This document shows positions 10,784 through 23,560 of a DNA stretch of 64,000 bases, piece by piece. Under the pieces are notes generated by a model that saw nothing but the letters and a program-made list of their open reading frames with translations, was not told the origin of the DNA and ran no database searches. The stretch is from Heliocybe sulcata (lineage: Eukaryota > Basidiomycota > Agaricomycetes > Gloeophyllales > Gloeophyllaceae). The position numbers and the translations under genes are program-made. The stretch's first letter is position 1, and each line of letters opens with the position of its first letter. The stretch lies in the NCBI GenBank assembly GCA_004369045.1, contig ML213532.1:110239-174238 (forward strand), in the 5' to 3' direction.

Positions 10784-13252
10784 TGTTCGAGTAACTCGAA
10801 GAGTGGTAGTATGTTTTGATGAGTGGGTGTTGGTGTTTTCTCCATGGCAGACGTTGGGCGATTATATAGCGACAGAGGACTGGTGACGTAGGGGGTTATA
10901 AAATATGAGAAACGAGTTGGAGCAACGCACAAAGGGGACGGCGTCGTAAGGAGAAGCCCGAGGGGACGGTTCCGAGGATGCCGGAAACGTCGTGCAGGGG
11001 CCACTGAGGAGCGCAGAGCTTGGTCTTTCCTTTTCCGTCCAACATACGCGAAATCGATGGACGAGTGCCGCCCAGAAAGGCAATTTGCGCGCCTCCCCGA
11101 TCGCAGAATTTGTAGTGGAGCGTCCGGCAAGCAAACGTTTGACGGCGTCTCCTTATCCGGATGCCACCCTTCCGCTCCACGGGCTAATCTCATTCATGCC
11201 GCGATAGCTTTCGACGTCGGCATTCAGTTTCGGGGTGCAAAGCTGCACTGCAGATCAAATTGCACAGGGCACGATAGAGGATCCAACAGAGAAGAAACAG
11301 GAGGGTTTGGTTACTCGAGCAGAGGGTCAGGGACACCGAGAATGAATTCTCACGTGGCGCCGATAAGCAACGGCTTGACGTCGGCCAGTGGCTGTGTAGC
11401 TTCGCGAAGATCAGAAGGTCACCTGGTCCACCTGCGACGTAACTCCACTACCAGATTCAAGACCGCCACCGCATGGCCTGGCAGCTATACTGAACGCCAG
11501 AAGAGACAGTTGACAGAAACGGGGGCATATCTCGCAAACGCCGTTGGCGTTCCTTTAGGGTACAACCCTGCACGGCTCCACTGGACGTAAAATCATCGCG
11601 GTTGTACGTACAAGACACTCCTTTGATGCTCAACCGTCCTTTCTTCCCAGCAACACTCATCATTAATTGTGCGGCCCCACCGTACGACATATAACTGGCC
11701 TACGTAACAGCGTTAATTCCGTCCTTGCGTGCGTGGAGCATCAATTGCGTCTTCCGTCGACCTTCATCTGAGTTTCCTCACTCCGCGGCCGTCTACAGCC
11801 ATGTGATTCCACGCCAGCGTACCGTAATCTCAGATCCTCCGTGGACGGAAGCTTAAGACGATGGGAGGATAAGGGGGCCACCCTCGAGGTCATCGCGCTT
11901 CCGTCGTGATCTTTCCTTTCATGACTGCTTTGCTTTGTTCTTGTGTAAATCAGGGTGCAGCGGGAGAATCAGGGTGCGATGTATACGCCAGGGATATCCC
12001 GAGAGCGGGCGAGGTTTATTTTGAGGGCAGCTTCGAGGGTAAGTTTGACTTTGAAGGTGCGAGCGGTATGATCGTGGCAATCAATCCCGAGACAGCTGGG
12101 ACTGCGTACTCGCCGGCGGACGTTTACTGAGGCTGCAGCTGCAGCGCCCGTATGCATGAGCACCGATGCCGGTACGTCTGTCGCGATCCTGGCGAGTGCA
12201 ATAGAATCTTCACAGCCATGGCTCCTACGAGGACGGATTGTATACCGACATCGGATAGATCATGTACGATCGCCTGCAGCTCAATGGCCGACCCTCCATA
12301 TCGCCGTTCAAATCGTCAACGGCTTCTATCACCCTCCGACCTTCCCGTCCTCTCATCTATACAGTACAGCACGGCTCATACCCTTTCCTCTCGGACCATG
12401 CCCGTAACGTCCCAAGAGCTACTTCCCATGGCCGAGCGCCCACGATAACCCATCTGAGATTACGATCGGCCGAGGGTGGTGATGCTTGATGCTCAATTCA
12501 ATTGGCTCCACGAGATGCGAGATGAGTGGGAGACACGGGATGGGAAGATAGACGCCGAGCGGTGAAGACCACGGGACCGGCGAAGGCTGGCTGCGACACT
12601 ACTCTTGGAATTTGTACATGCCGGCTCCGGGACGAAAACGCCACCTGTCCTCTCAACTTCAGGACGAGTCTCTCTTGCACGCGTAGGCAGCTATCCCGTC
12701 TCTAGTCTGGGGCTCGCCATCTCTCCTCTGACCGCAAAGTCTCGTTTGGAACCGACACTCTGACATGGGCCCAGATATACCAGCGAACAGGCGCAGGCTC
12801 GCGAGGACGGCTGAGATGGATTGGTACGATGCCTGGACCTTGTGAGTCTTTTGCACTTCAACAGCTTCCACTATCAAGATTATTAGTTGCTCAAGATAGC
12901 TACACTTTCGGCTGATCGATGAGGAGGAGACGACATTAATCTTCCAAGCGCCCGGCTTACGTTATGCTCGTGCTTAAGGAATGCTTGGCCCAAGTTGGTC
13001 GAGTTGCATTTCACGTCCACGGTCAAGCCAATCCACAGCACCCACGAGAGATTTTCTGAGAGCATCCTATGCACCTTAACAACGTACGAGCGAGCAGCGC
13101 GTTACAGGACAATTGAGCGTTACTCCGTATTTACGGTGTGCGTCCCTCTTAATCGTCAGAACCCATTCATCGTCTGAACAGCAGCTAAGCAAACTGATTT
13201 TATCAAGAGCAAACAGTTCTATCACCACAAAATTAAGAACTCCATCCTAAGC
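10784..13252. other. Intergenic region upstream of the HAD gene
   Basis: No gene can be supported in about 2.4 kb. A TATA box (complement of gattatatagcg, near 10860) lies about 75 bp upstream of the HAD start. Open frames at 11057-11590 and 11906-12130 lack recognisable motifs. The last part (about 13110-13252) belongs to the tandem secreted-protein duplication. Confidence 0.5.
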
Positions 13253-13901
13253 TCATGTCGCAGTCGCCACCATATTCAACGTGACCCCATAACACGTCCC
13301 CACATCATACGCAGCGCTGCCCTCCGTGGCATTATACACCACCGCGTCAAACTGCCCGTCGCTGCATATCGAGAACAGATCCGTCCGGCCGTTTATCGCT
13401 AGCAGCGGGTACCCGTTTCCTGGAACCTATACGCATATCAGTTATGAAGTAGGAAGGGGAAGAGGGGAGGGGACGTACGAGGATCCCGCAGAAGCCGGGC
13501 ACCGGGTCGACGGGCGCGTTGGCGGTGAATTGGAGGAAGGACCCGGGTGTGGCGCTGGTGAGCGCGGTGGACTGTGCTGTGATGCTGCCGTTGGTTATTG
13601 CGAGGCTTGTGTTGGGGGAGGTGGTGACGGGATAGGTCGCTACCGTCTGTCGCCATCCAGATTACAACGCGAATGAGGAAGCGAGAGAGAGGAGACGTAC
13701 TACGAGGTAGAAGTCCTGGGCCCCGTGCGCGGACTCTGCGAGCGTGAGCGGCGCGCCGGTGATGTTCGCGTTCGGGAGCGTCGTGTTTATCGCTGCGAGC
13801 GTGAAGGTGTGGAACCCGGTGAGGTAGCAGTTGCCCGCGGATTGGCGCGGGGAAAGGGGCGCTGCTGCGGCGAGAGGAAGTATGAGGGCGAGCCAGAGCA
13901 T
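13253..13901 (-). CDS. Small secreted protein A (unknown function), three exons
   Basis: Exons 13901-13701, 13646-13479 and 13426-13253 give 180 aa, with GTACGT donors and CAG/TAG acceptors. A signal peptide of about 17 residues (MLWLALILPLAAAAPLS) is followed by SPRQ. The mature chain has Cys in GNCYLTG, GFCGIL, FSICSDG and GTCYGV, and several N-glycosylation sequons (NTT, NIT, NGS, NAT). It is probably extracellular or cell-wall associated. No enzyme motif is seen. It is a tandem paralogue of protein B (14973-15649), with the same intron positions. Confidence 0.85.
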
Positions 13902-14972
13902 GATACGCGGGGAGTTGCTTATGGGGGTTAGGACGATGAGGATGGTGAGCAGCCTATGGACAGCGTTTTATACCCCGCGCTGGATCAAGCGGCCAAGAAG
14001 GACGGCAGTCTCGCCAGATGTGCAGCTAGGACAACCATCAGAGGCACATGCTGTCCACGGCAAGTTCAGGCCGCGCGAGGGGAGACACGCGAGTGTAAGC
14101 ATACGGAGCTGCATTCTGGGCGGGAAAGAGTGTAAGCATACGGAGCTGCAGCTGGGGCGGAGAGAAGACCGGGAGAGTGTGAATGTGCGGTGATGTTGTT
14201 TGTGTCTGCGGTGAGGAAGGGTCCTTGAAGTCAATATTCAATTCCCACGTGCCCTGCATAGCCACTGGCCCGCTACTCCACTGGCCCGCTACTCCAGAGA
14301 TAAAGGACGTCCAAAGCCGCTTCTTGGTGGTGTCGCAAGGCGTCACATCTCTTCTGACCCATACTCTGCCGCCCATATCTTTCGGCGTACCATGGGTACG
14401 ACAGAGTCGATTGTAGATGAATATATTGCTGGAATTTGAGATTCGAGGTTGTTGAGGTACGAGCTCGCAAGCTCGCATACGGTTGACCATGTGAAGTAGG
14501 CGCGGGTATCGATTCATGCGAAGAAAGGTTTATCATTTCATAGTAAGCTCTCCCGCGGTCCCGTAAGCAAGAGACGGCGAGAGCTCCATATCGCGGGGAA
14601 GTGTGGGTATGGTGCGTCATAAGTGTTTTGTCAACGAATTCGCCGTCTCTTGCTTACGGCAATGCGGGAGAGCTTGTTCGACCTGGGCGGTATAAGGAGC
14701 AGCTAGAGCGACGCATTGTCTGCGTCCTGGATATCAAGTCTCTTATCCGCACGACCACAGAACTCACATACGATTGACATCCTACGTGCGAGCGTAAGAA
14801 GATAGTCGAGCGTATTTACGGTGCGCTTCCCTCTTGATCATCAGAGCCCTTTCGTCGTCTGAACAGCGGCACAGCAATCAGATCTTATCAAGCGCAAACA
14901 GTCCTACCACTCCAAAGTCCATAGGGAAAGGTGCGAGTGATCACCACAAATTATGAGAACCCCATCCTACGC

Positions 14973-15649
14973 TCATGTCGCAGTCGCCACCATATTCAAC
15001 GTAACCGCATAACACGTCCCCACATCATACGCAGCGCTGCCCTCAGTCGCATTATACACCACCGCATCAAACTGTCCGTCACTGCATATCGAGAACACAT
15101 CCGTCCGGCCGTTTATCGCTAGGAGCGGGTACGGGTCTCCTGGTTTCTCCTATACGCTCATCAGTATCTCTTAGGGAAGGGGAAGGGGAAGGACGTACGA
15201 GGATCCCGCAGAATCCGGACACGGGGTCGACTGGCCCGTTGAAGTTGGCGGTGAATTGGAGGAAGGACCCCGATGTGGCACTGGTGAGCGCGGTAGACTG
15301 CACGGCGTTGGCTGTGATGTTTCCGCCGGACATTGCCAGGCTTGGATTGGCGGATGTCGTGACGTAGGGATATGTGGCTACCGTCTATCCTATACAATCA
15401 GGATCAGGGTATGGGAGGATGAGAGGAGAGGACACGCACGGCGAGGTAAAACTCCTGGAACCCGTAGACGGAGATGTACTCCCCGAGCATGAGCGGCGCG
15501 CCCGTGGTGTTCGCGTTCGGAAGCGTCGTGTTCATCGCGGCGAGGGTGAAGTTGTGGAACCCCGTGAGGGTACAGTCGCCTGCGGATTGGCGGGCGCTGA
15601 GGGGCGCTGCGGCCGCGAGAGGAAGCAAGGTGAGGGCGAGCCAGAGCAT
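14973..15649 (-). CDS. Small secreted protein B (unknown function), three exons
   Basis: Exons 15649-15440, 15384-15199 and 15149-14973 give 190 aa. The signal peptide is MLWLALTLLPLAAAAPLS. The Cys positions match paralogue A (GDCTLTG, GFCGIL, FSICSDG, GTCYAV). It is about ten residues longer than A, mainly by small insertions such as EYISVYGFQ and the FNG after TAN. The TATA-containing upstream region is duplicated with A. It is probably secreted, with unknown function; both copies are intact, so the duplication is recent or maintained. Confidence 0.85.
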
Positions 15650-16466
15650 GATGCGTGGAAGTCGAGGGAGGAGTTGCTTAAGGGGGTGTAGGACGAGGAT
15701 GAGGATGGTGAGCAGCCTATGGACAGCGTTTTATACCCCCGCGCTGGTTCAGACCGCCGACGAGGACGGCGGTCTCGTCAGACCTGGAGCTGGTACAACC
15801 ACCGGAGGCAATGAAACGCAGGGCAGGCAGGTACGGCGAGGTCAGGCCGCGCGACCGGAGACACGTGAGCGGAAGCATACGTAGGTGCATTTTTGTCGGA
15901 GGAGACCGCAGAGTGCGTATGTGCGGCGATGTACATGACGATGTTGGTTATTGCTACGGTGAGGAAGGGTCCTGGAGAGGGAGGAGGGAGGAGGGAGGGA
16001 AGAAGGGTTCCGTACCACGTGCGCTGCATAGCCATTGACATCACACGGCCCGAGCTGGGTCGCGGTCTGGTGCGGACTATGTACTCCCGAGATAAAGGAC
16101 GTTCAAAGGCTATACGCTGTAGCAAACAACATAGAGTTCATAGATGTATATCAGCTACAGTACCACCCGAAATCGTTGGCCTCCCGCAGCGGCCAATCCA
16201 GCTCTTCCATTCAAGCGGTTTGTCCGGGCGTGTGGGTATGGCGTGTACTCGAGCACGCTCCGGAACGAGGGTAATAAAGAAGCGTTTGTCAATAGCTTTG
16301 CTGTGTCTTGTTTACGGCAACGGGGAGGAGCTTGTTCGACCTGGGCGGTACAGAGCGGCTCGCGCGACTCTCCTGAATATCAAGTCTCTTATCCGCACGT
16401 TAGTACACATTACCGAGCGTTCATTATGAACTTGACATTGATACAACAGCATTAGTCTGAGCGTCA

Positions 16467-17007
16467 TCACTCCTTGATTTCTTTCTTTTGGAACAGCCCT
16501 ATAGAAATCGCACCATGATCAGCCTACCCAACTCCCTCCCCTCTCCTCCCCTCGACTAACCACGCACCTGGAATCTCCGGCATCCACCCAGCCCGAACCT
16601 TACAAAAGAACTCGCCCTTCGGCGGCAGCTGGTCCGGCTCGTCCAGCGTCCCGTAGAACACGTACGTATTCTCTCCAGCGCCCGCTCCGTACTCTAATAT
16701 CCCCGAGCCGCACGTACCGCAGAACTGGCGCGTGAGCTTCGTGCCCGACCCGTTGTCGGACTCGTGTTTTGTGAGGGAGCCTTGGGTGATGCGGAAGGAT
16801 TTCCAAGGCAGTTTGGCGGTGATGCCGAATTCGGAGCCGGTGAATTTCTGCGAGAGGAGGAGGGTGATTAGGGAATGGAAAGAGAGAGGGGACGGTAGGT
16901 ACTTTGCAGTTCTTGCAGTGGCAGATGCTCGTGCGCGCTTCGTCTGGAGACTCGAGCTTGATTTCGTAGCGGATGGTTCCGCAGTAGCAGCCGCCGTTAC
17001 AGATCAT
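16467..17007 (-). CDS. GFA/CENP-V domain protein (glutathione-dependent formaldehyde-activating enzyme-like)
   Basis: Exons 17007-16903, 16847-16568 and 16498-16467 give 138 aa; the last exon encodes only about ten residues ending KKEIKE. The zinc-binding pattern of the GFA fold is complete: GGCYCGTIRYE near the N-terminus, CHCKNCK at about 29-35, and QFCGTCGSG at about 75-83. Single-domain GFA proteins are cytosolic; the family name comes from S-hydroxymethylglutathione formation, but most fungal paralogues have no proven substrate. It is divergently oriented to the HECT ligase gene, with 569 bp between the starts. Confidence 0.88.
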
Positions 17008-17576
17008 GATGTGGGATGTATCGAGTGTAGTGTGCGGTTTCAGTGGAGAATGCGTAAGAGTATCGGGCTTGCAAGGCCTCTGATGTTCATAACTGGGGGT
17101 GCCGGTGTGGAGAATGGAGTCAAGGTCGTCCAGATGATGATAGAGTCGACGTCAGGCAAGCTGCGGGGTAGAGCCATCGTGGGTGAACTTGCGGGAGTAA
17201 TTCACGTCCTGGCTGAAACGCTCGGAGAGATATCTCGGATGTTGGACGACATGAGTGCTTTGAGCTGTTGTGGCCGCGGTGTGGTGATCGAGAAATGACG
17301 TCATATAACGTTCTTCCTTATATGGCCACATCGCTGCCCTTTTGGCTTGTCTGAGGCTCGTATGTCAGAAAACACCTTCCACAACCTCCTCTGTACGAAT
17401 CGGAATAGGCATATGTTCCAGTTCCTTCCCCCGGTTCCTCGATCTCCGTGATCATCCATAAGCCACCCACGTGCTCGGCACGCGACCCCGGACGCTGACG
17501 CACGCAAGCACTGTGGCTGCAAAGGTCGACTCGTGTACTGCATCCTAGACTTCAAACTTCGACTTTCGTTCCCATC
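17008..17576. promoter_or_regulatory. Divergent intergenic region, GFA gene and HECT ligase gene
   Basis: About 570 bp separates the two start codons and must hold both promoters. No open frame or repeat module of the arrays is found. No clear TATA box is visible on either side. Confidence 0.4.
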
Positions 17577-20500
17577 ATGCTCCCCCTCTTCGGCGACGAC
17601 AGAAAACGACGCGAAATCAACCTCGGCGGCGCCCGCTCCGCCTCCTCGCACGAGCTCATCCTCGAACAAGCCAAAGCCCGCAGGACCGAGCGCGAGGACA
17701 ACCGACGCAAGCGCGACAGCGCTGTGCGCCTGCAGTCGTGGTGGCGCGGGCTGTCGGAGGCCAGGCGAGTCCGGAGGCAGCTGCGCCAGACGTTGGCGGA
17801 GAATGTTACGGGCATAGGAGGGCTGAGGTGTTTGGTGGTGATGGGGCAGGACGAGGAGGCGTTGGCGATGTGGTCGGATGCGATGTTGGGTGCGGGGGAA
17901 GGTGCGCTGTGTGTCGGCTGGTGTATCGATCTTGGCTGATTGTATGGTGAAGAGGCGCTGTTTCAGCTAGGGACAGGTCCGGAGCGGGAGAGCTGGCTGG
18001 TGCTCATCCGTCCCGTTAGCTCGCTGCTCCTCAAATCCGCGGCGCGTGCACCGAAGTACGTGTATTCTCCTTCGGTCGTACGCGATCTTACGGTGCCACA
18101 GGTCCCAGAATGCTGTCTCTCATCTTCGAATATTGAACGCACTCCTCGCGCCGGCCGTCTGCACCCGCCACCTCGGTGACCCAGGCGCAGATGTGAGTCG
18201 AGAAATCACCCGCTACCTCCTCGCACGCGACATGTACGGCCATCTCTCCCAAGCAATCACCGGCATAGTGAGTGCATTCCTCACTCAGACTCGCTCTCAT
18301 ACCGACTGTACTGCAGGACGTCGACGCCAAAACGACCCCTTCTCTCCCTCTCCTCGTCCCACTCCTCACTGCCCCACTTTCAACCTTCCAGTCCACCTCA
18401 CCCGATCTCTACCAACAAGCCCTCTCCTCGCTCTTCCTCCACATCCTCACCGTCCCGCTCCTCCCCAACCGCCTCCCCCTCAAATCCCTCACCGACCTTT
18501 CCTCCCGCCTCCCCCTCGCCCACCTCCCACAGCTCCCGCCCGCCTTCCCCGCGCACGCCTGTGCGCTCCCAATTTCCGATAAGATCCATCTGATTGCGAA
18601 TATGGCCGCGTTTGCGCCGCCGAGGTATAAGGCCCTCCCTGGTCCTGCGCTCGGAGCATACTTGGAGCTGCTGAGCGCAGTGATGGCGTCTCTTCCTGTT
18701 AACGCGCTCGATCCTCCGCCACCCAAGTCTTCCACTGCGCTCCCCGCCTCTACATCTCCCTGGGCCCAAGCCGACTCTGACTCTGACACGGACAGCGACT
18801 CCCCAGTTCAAGTCCGCGTCGTCTCCTCCTTCTCCGCACCCGCCCCGCCGCTCCCGTCTCTCGACTCGCGCACGCTCAAGCGCCTGCAGACCCTCCCGTC
18901 GCCCGCACACCTGAATGCGCTGCTCGCTGCTGCGAACAAGTCTCCTTCTGCGCAGCCGAGGCTGTATGCGTTTTTGCTGGGGCTGAGCTTGGTGTGGCCG
19001 GGGCGGAGGGAGAGTGTGCTTGGCGCGGCGGTGGCGTATGCGGGGGGCGGGATGGTGAGGGAGCTGTGGAGGGGGTATGTGCGGGGCACTGCGATTGGGA
19101 GGGACGAGCGGGCTGGGGGTGTTTTGGGTGAGTTTTGGGTTTTTGAGTCTTTGAGTGCTGAGATGATTTTGGTTTTGGTTGGGCAGACCCGGAGAATGCG
19201 CCGGAGTGGCCGCCGCTGTTGTTGCTTACGGAGATGTATGCGCAGGCGTTGCAGACGATGGGGGACGATGAGTTTTTTTCGACGGGGGGTTCGGTGTCGA
19301 GGAATCCGTTGAGTTTGGATGAGTTGATTTTGTTTTCGAGGAAGTTGTTGAATGTGGCGTTTGTGTTGTATTGGAGGGAGGAGGGGGCTGGAGGGAGAGA
19401 GGCGGGTGGGACGGTGCCGGGTGTGGGTGTGTCGTGGGAGGTGGTGAGGGAGAGGGTGACGAGGTGTTTGGTGGGGATATATGATCGGGAGTGAGTGGTT
19501 CTGCTTGGTGCGAAGGGATGTATGTTGATTGATTCATTGGGTGGGTGGTATGGTAGTTCGAGGAAACCGTTCACGCCCGAGGGGCATTGGCACGTCACGG
19601 GACTGATTGACGTGAACTCGTTTATCGAGGCTGCTGTGTACGTCCCCTTCCTCCCCCGTCATTCCCGATACTAACACTAAGCGTGGACGGGAAGAACGGA
19701 GGAACAGCGCCTCGCACACCCCGAGTCCGCACCCGCACGCCCGCTCTCGAAGCGTCAGATAGCGAAACTGAGCCCACGCCTTGGGGTGCTGCACAATATA
19801 CCGTTTGCGATTCCGTTTGAGATACGGGTGAGCGTGTTTAGGCATTTTGTGGCGAATGATATGGTGCAGCGGGGGTATGATATGGGGCGGTTTGGGTTCG
19901 GGAGGGGGAGGGGGAGGACGAAGGTGGTGGTGAGGAGGGAGAGGATTGCGGAGGATGGGTTTGATAAGCTGGGAGAGGCGGATTTGAGGAAGCCGATTGA
20001 GATTGTGTTTGTGGATCAGTTTGGGCAGGAGGAGTGAGTGCTGCTATTGTCGTGGTGTGTTGGTGTTGATGTGACACGGGTATGGGTAGGGCGGGGATTG
20101 ATGGAGGGGGCGTGTTTAAGGAGTTTTTGACGAGTTTGTGTAAGGAGGTGTTTGATCGGGATCGGGGGCTTTGGTTGGCGAATAAGAAGAATGAGCTGTA
20201 TCCGAATCCGCATTCGTATGCGAAGGAAGGTGAGCTCCCCTTTTCTCCTCTTCTTCTAGGCAACGGTACTGATAAGGGAACGTGGGATAGCGCACAGTTT
20301 GAATTGGTATCGATTTGTGGGGCGAGTGTTGGGCAAGGCCCTGTACGAGGGCATACTGGTGGACGTGGCGTTTGCGGGGTTCTTCCTCGCCAAGGCGCGT
20401 GCTGTACTTTCTTTTTGCGTGGGGAGGTAGCTGACGTGGGTATGTGTGTTATAGTGGCTCGGGAAGCAGAGTTTCCTGGACGATTTGGCGTCGCTGGATC

Positions 20501-21442
20501 CGGATCTGTATAATGGGCTTGTATTTTTGAAGCATTATACGGGGAACCCGGAGGAGTTGAGTTTGACGTTTACGGTGGATGAGGAAGGTGGGCTGCTCCT
20601 TAGTTTAGAGGATATGGATATGCTGACTGGGGTCTGTAGATTTGGGTGTGACGAAGACGACGGAGCTGATCCCGAATGGGGCGAATATCGCGGTGACGAA
20701 AGAGAATCGGCTGCAGTATATCACGCTTGTGAGCCATTATAGGCTGAGCAAGCAGATTAGGCTGCAGAGCGAGGCGTTCTTTGAGGGGTTGAGTGAGATG
20801 ATTGATACGAAGTGGTTGAGGTGCGTGATCTCTCCGTCTTGCCTGTGTGTTGATGTGGATCGGGGCGTAGGATGTTCAACCAGCAGGAATTGCAGATCTT
20901 GCTTGGTGGTGTGGATACGCCGATTGATTTTGAGGATTTGAGGGCGCATACGAATTATGGGGGATTGTATGATGATGGGCATGAGACGATTGTCATGTTT
21001 TGGAACGTGAGCATCGATAGTAGGGTGCTTATGTACTGCGAAGTTCATCGTTTTTGTCCTAGGTCGTCAATACGTTCAACCAGGATCAGAGGAGGGCACT
21101 GTTACGGTTTGTCACGAGTTGTAGTCGGCCACCGCTGCTGTAGGTGTCCTTGAGTAATGCTGTGATTGGCATCGATGACTGACTGACGGTGTTGGTGTAG
21201 CGGCTTCAAGGAGCTCGTACCGAATTTTGCAATCCGGGACGCAGGGTCGGATGAGAATCGGCTGCCGACGTCGAGTACTTGCGTGAACTTGCTGAAGGTG
21301 AGAATATCTGCTTTACACTGGCTATCCAGGAATGGCGCTGACGGGTGTATGGTGGCAGTTGCCGAGGTATCAGAGCGAGAGGGTGTTACGGAATAAGCTC
21401 CTCCAAGCGATTTATGCTGGTGCGGGTTTCGATTTGTCGTAG
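17577..21442 (+). CDS. HECT-type E3 ubiquitin ligase, UBE3C/Hul5 orthologue
   Basis: An intron-rich gene of about 15 exons encoding roughly 1,030 aa. The N-terminus ([18 protein letters not shown]) and the IQ-like helix ([19 protein letters not shown]) are typical of UBE3C/Hul5. The C-terminal HECT domain is recognisable from [51 protein letters not shown] and the active-site segment TCVNLLKLP, whose Cys codon is at 21280-21282. The stop is at 21440-21442. Hul5/UBE3C is a proteasome-associated, chain-extending ligase for misfolded proteins. It is single copy and marks conserved core synteny between the two repeat arrays. Confidence 0.93.
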
Positions 21443-21734
21443 ACGGTAGAAGATAGAGAATTGGTGATGTAGTGTAACGACGTGTATTTGTCATGTGGCG
21501 TAGAGCTGGATACGTGTGCTGATAGTGCGTTTGGGATGTGTATGTAGACTGCGCTGTTGGGGGGACTGACACAGCTCTAGTGGGTTGAGCGGCAGAGAAA
21601 GGCAGGAGGTTGTGAGCCTCGTTCTTGCAATGAATTTTTGGCTCGTGGTGCACCATGCTAACCCATAGTATATACCATGTAGCATCCTAGTGGATGCGTT
21701 GTAAGTGCATAGTAAGGCCGACCGCGATGCATCA

Positions 21735-21895
21735 GCATACCCAACGATTTCCCATCGCGTGACGCCATCACATATCGCTCGACGTCACGCGTCTGTGACA
21801 AACTGAACCGCGCAAAATCATCCTACGTTGGTAGGTTATCGTCTGATATAAGGCTGTACTCCCGAGTCTCATTATCTGAGCGCAGATTCTATGAG
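21735..21895 (+). promoter_or_regulatory. Family X copy 3 promoter block
   Basis: Shares with the other copies: GCGTGACGCCATCA (altered CRE), CGACGTCACG-CGTC-TGTGAC, ACCGCGCAAA and a TATAAGG box at 21848-21854. The distal upstream block present in other units is absent: the repeat begins about 290 bp after the HECT ligase stop, marking the left edge of the right-hand array. Confidence 0.6.
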
Positions 21896-21907
21896 GTGAC
21901 GGCGCCT

Positions 21908-23151
21908 ATGGACGGCATAATCAGCGTCTCGAAGCTGATGCTTCGCCATTGGCGAGACATTCCCAACAAGAAGCATTCCACCTGTGTTCAAGCATACCAG
22001 AAGAGGCTACCACTTTATCTCCCGTCTACCCACAGTACTCTTGTGCAGAAGCGGTGGGCATCCGCCGGGAAGGCTCCCGTCTATCAAGACAAACATCGTG
22101 TTCCCAAGTCCGACATTCCTGCTGCTCCCGCCGCCGCCGGCCTCCGCAAACACTCAGCCATACCATTACGCACACTGAACCAGACCCTACTAAATGCCGA
22201 AGAATTTATCGATCTTACTGGGCGGGTAACGAAAAATGTACGCTTTCCAGTGGCGCCTGAACAACCTAGCGTTGAGGTGCGCTATTTCAACTTGGGTCAT
22301 AGGAAAATACGATTCCCTCCTGATTCTCAGGGATTTCTCTACTGGCACCTCGACCCTGATGCACCTCTCCTATCAGGCCAAGTCCGCTTTCGCATCACGA
22401 CATCCTCCGATCCGGCTACCTTTCCAGAAGGGCGGGACTTGCAGCTGCCAGACGGCGGGACGTGGAATATATCGCTCTTCGACATTGCTCGCCGGTCTAC
22501 ATACTCTGGGCTCCGTGCGCATCTTATCTGCGAGAAGTTGGTAACGGCAAAGGTGCTGTATACTGCCCTGAACCTCTCTGGCCTGGAAGGGGCAAGGACA
22601 ATCCGTCCAGCCACCGGCAGCCTTATTATTTGGAAGTTCGGACAGAAATTTCTTGTGGACCTTCAAAGCCGTGCTGTGGTAACTTGGATTATAGGAAGCT
22701 TAGCTGGAGCACGGCTTTGCTTGCACAACCTGTTCTCGGTCCAGATCCAGCAATCCGGAAGCACCGGGATCGCTAAGAGCAGCTATTACAGGCCATATAC
22801 GGGTATGTTTCTACAACCGTTCTTCGCTTGAGAGACTTACAAACAGCCCTATAATATTCAGGCAGAGCTCTGGTTCAGTTCGAACGCTCGACATTACCGG
22901 AGCACAAGGGCACCCGAACCGTCGTCCTCCGTATCGTCAAAGTCATCGAATTGACAAAGTCAGAGGGCTCCAATGACGCCTACAACATGCTAGAACCCAA
23001 GGAGGGCGGCTTGGTTATGACGCGTACAGTCGGTCGTCATTGGACTCCGTGGTCGGTTGATGTTGACCGGCCCCAGCCGAGCGGTAAACCGCACTCGCTA
23101 TCAAAACCATTGCGTATTTTATTTGATAATGAAACTCCTCAAGATCGCTGA
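21908..23151 (+). CDS. Family X protein, copy 3 (unknown function, two exons)
   Basis: Exon 1 21908-22802, intron 22803-22861 (GTATGT...CAG), exon 2 22862-23151, giving 394 aa. The start codon used by other copies is GTG here (21896), and an upstream ATG at 21891 opens only a two-codon frame, so translation probably begins at the next in-frame ATG (MDGIISVSK). The basic N-terminus contains VQKRWAS. The core has GFLYWHLDPDAPLLSG, LQLPDGG, WNISLF and IWKFGQ. Exon 2 is the 'type II' form ending near KPLRILFDNE. The frame is otherwise intact. Confidence 0.78.
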
Positions 23152-23379
23152 GCTCACCGAAGTGCTAACTAGGGGGCTGGTATGTCCGGTTCTCTTCCCT
23201 CTTACGCTCCTGTTGTGATTGATTTCTGCGCGTATCTAAGAAATTGAAGAAATCAGACCCACTCGAATTTGGCGCCATTTGAGAAAATCGTCATGAGGTC
23301 AAGACCACCCATCGTACGCGTATCGGATGGATTGGAGGTGTATCACGGCCGCATCCAGCTCGGGCATCATATAAAATTC

Positions 23380-23560
23380 GGAGGGCGTCTCCGCGGACGT
23401 CGCGAGAGGCGCGACAGTCATCGCGGTGTGCACGAGCCACACAGGCAGGAAGGTCGAGAACTGCGACACACACTGTATTGTGGAGAATAGTTAATAGGGA
23501 GCGGCGTGAAGTTTACGCCTGTAGAGGGGAAGGATATAAAGCTTATGTTCATGGTGTATC
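23380..23560 (+). pseudogene. Decayed copy of the HAD phosphatase 3' end (fragment 1)
   Basis: Translates as RGATVIAVCTSHTGRKVENC and CIVENS before stops, against SGATVIAVCTSHTRRKIENC and YIVENM in the HAD gene at 9.5-10.8 kb. The end KLMFMVYL-stop matches KLKFTVML-stop. The following 3' flank also matches the HAD downstream region. It is non-functional: it lacks motifs I to III and has internal stops. Confidence 0.8.

Larger units (their letters stand above)
13110..16440. repeat. Tandem duplication carrying secreted proteins A and B
   Basis: Two head-to-tail units, about 13110-14790 and 14795-16440. Besides the genes, the 3' flank (cgtatttacggtg...cgtctgaacagc at about 13125 and 14812), the promoter region (ctatggacagcgttttatacccc at about 13955 and 15717) and distal upstream sequence (cttgttcgacctgggcggta at about 14670 and 16330) are duplicated. 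Shorter repeats occur at 14092-14160 (gtaagcatacggagctgca twice) and 14264-14296. Confidence 0.85.

Noticed and set aside
11057-11590. 177-codon open frame upstream of the HAD gene
   Set aside because: No motif, no intron borders and atypical composition; it overlaps the HAD promoter side.
13438-13656. Minus-strand open frame inside secreted protein A
   Set aside because: It is an alternative frame of exon 2 and intron 2 of the real gene; the paralogue shows the correct frame.
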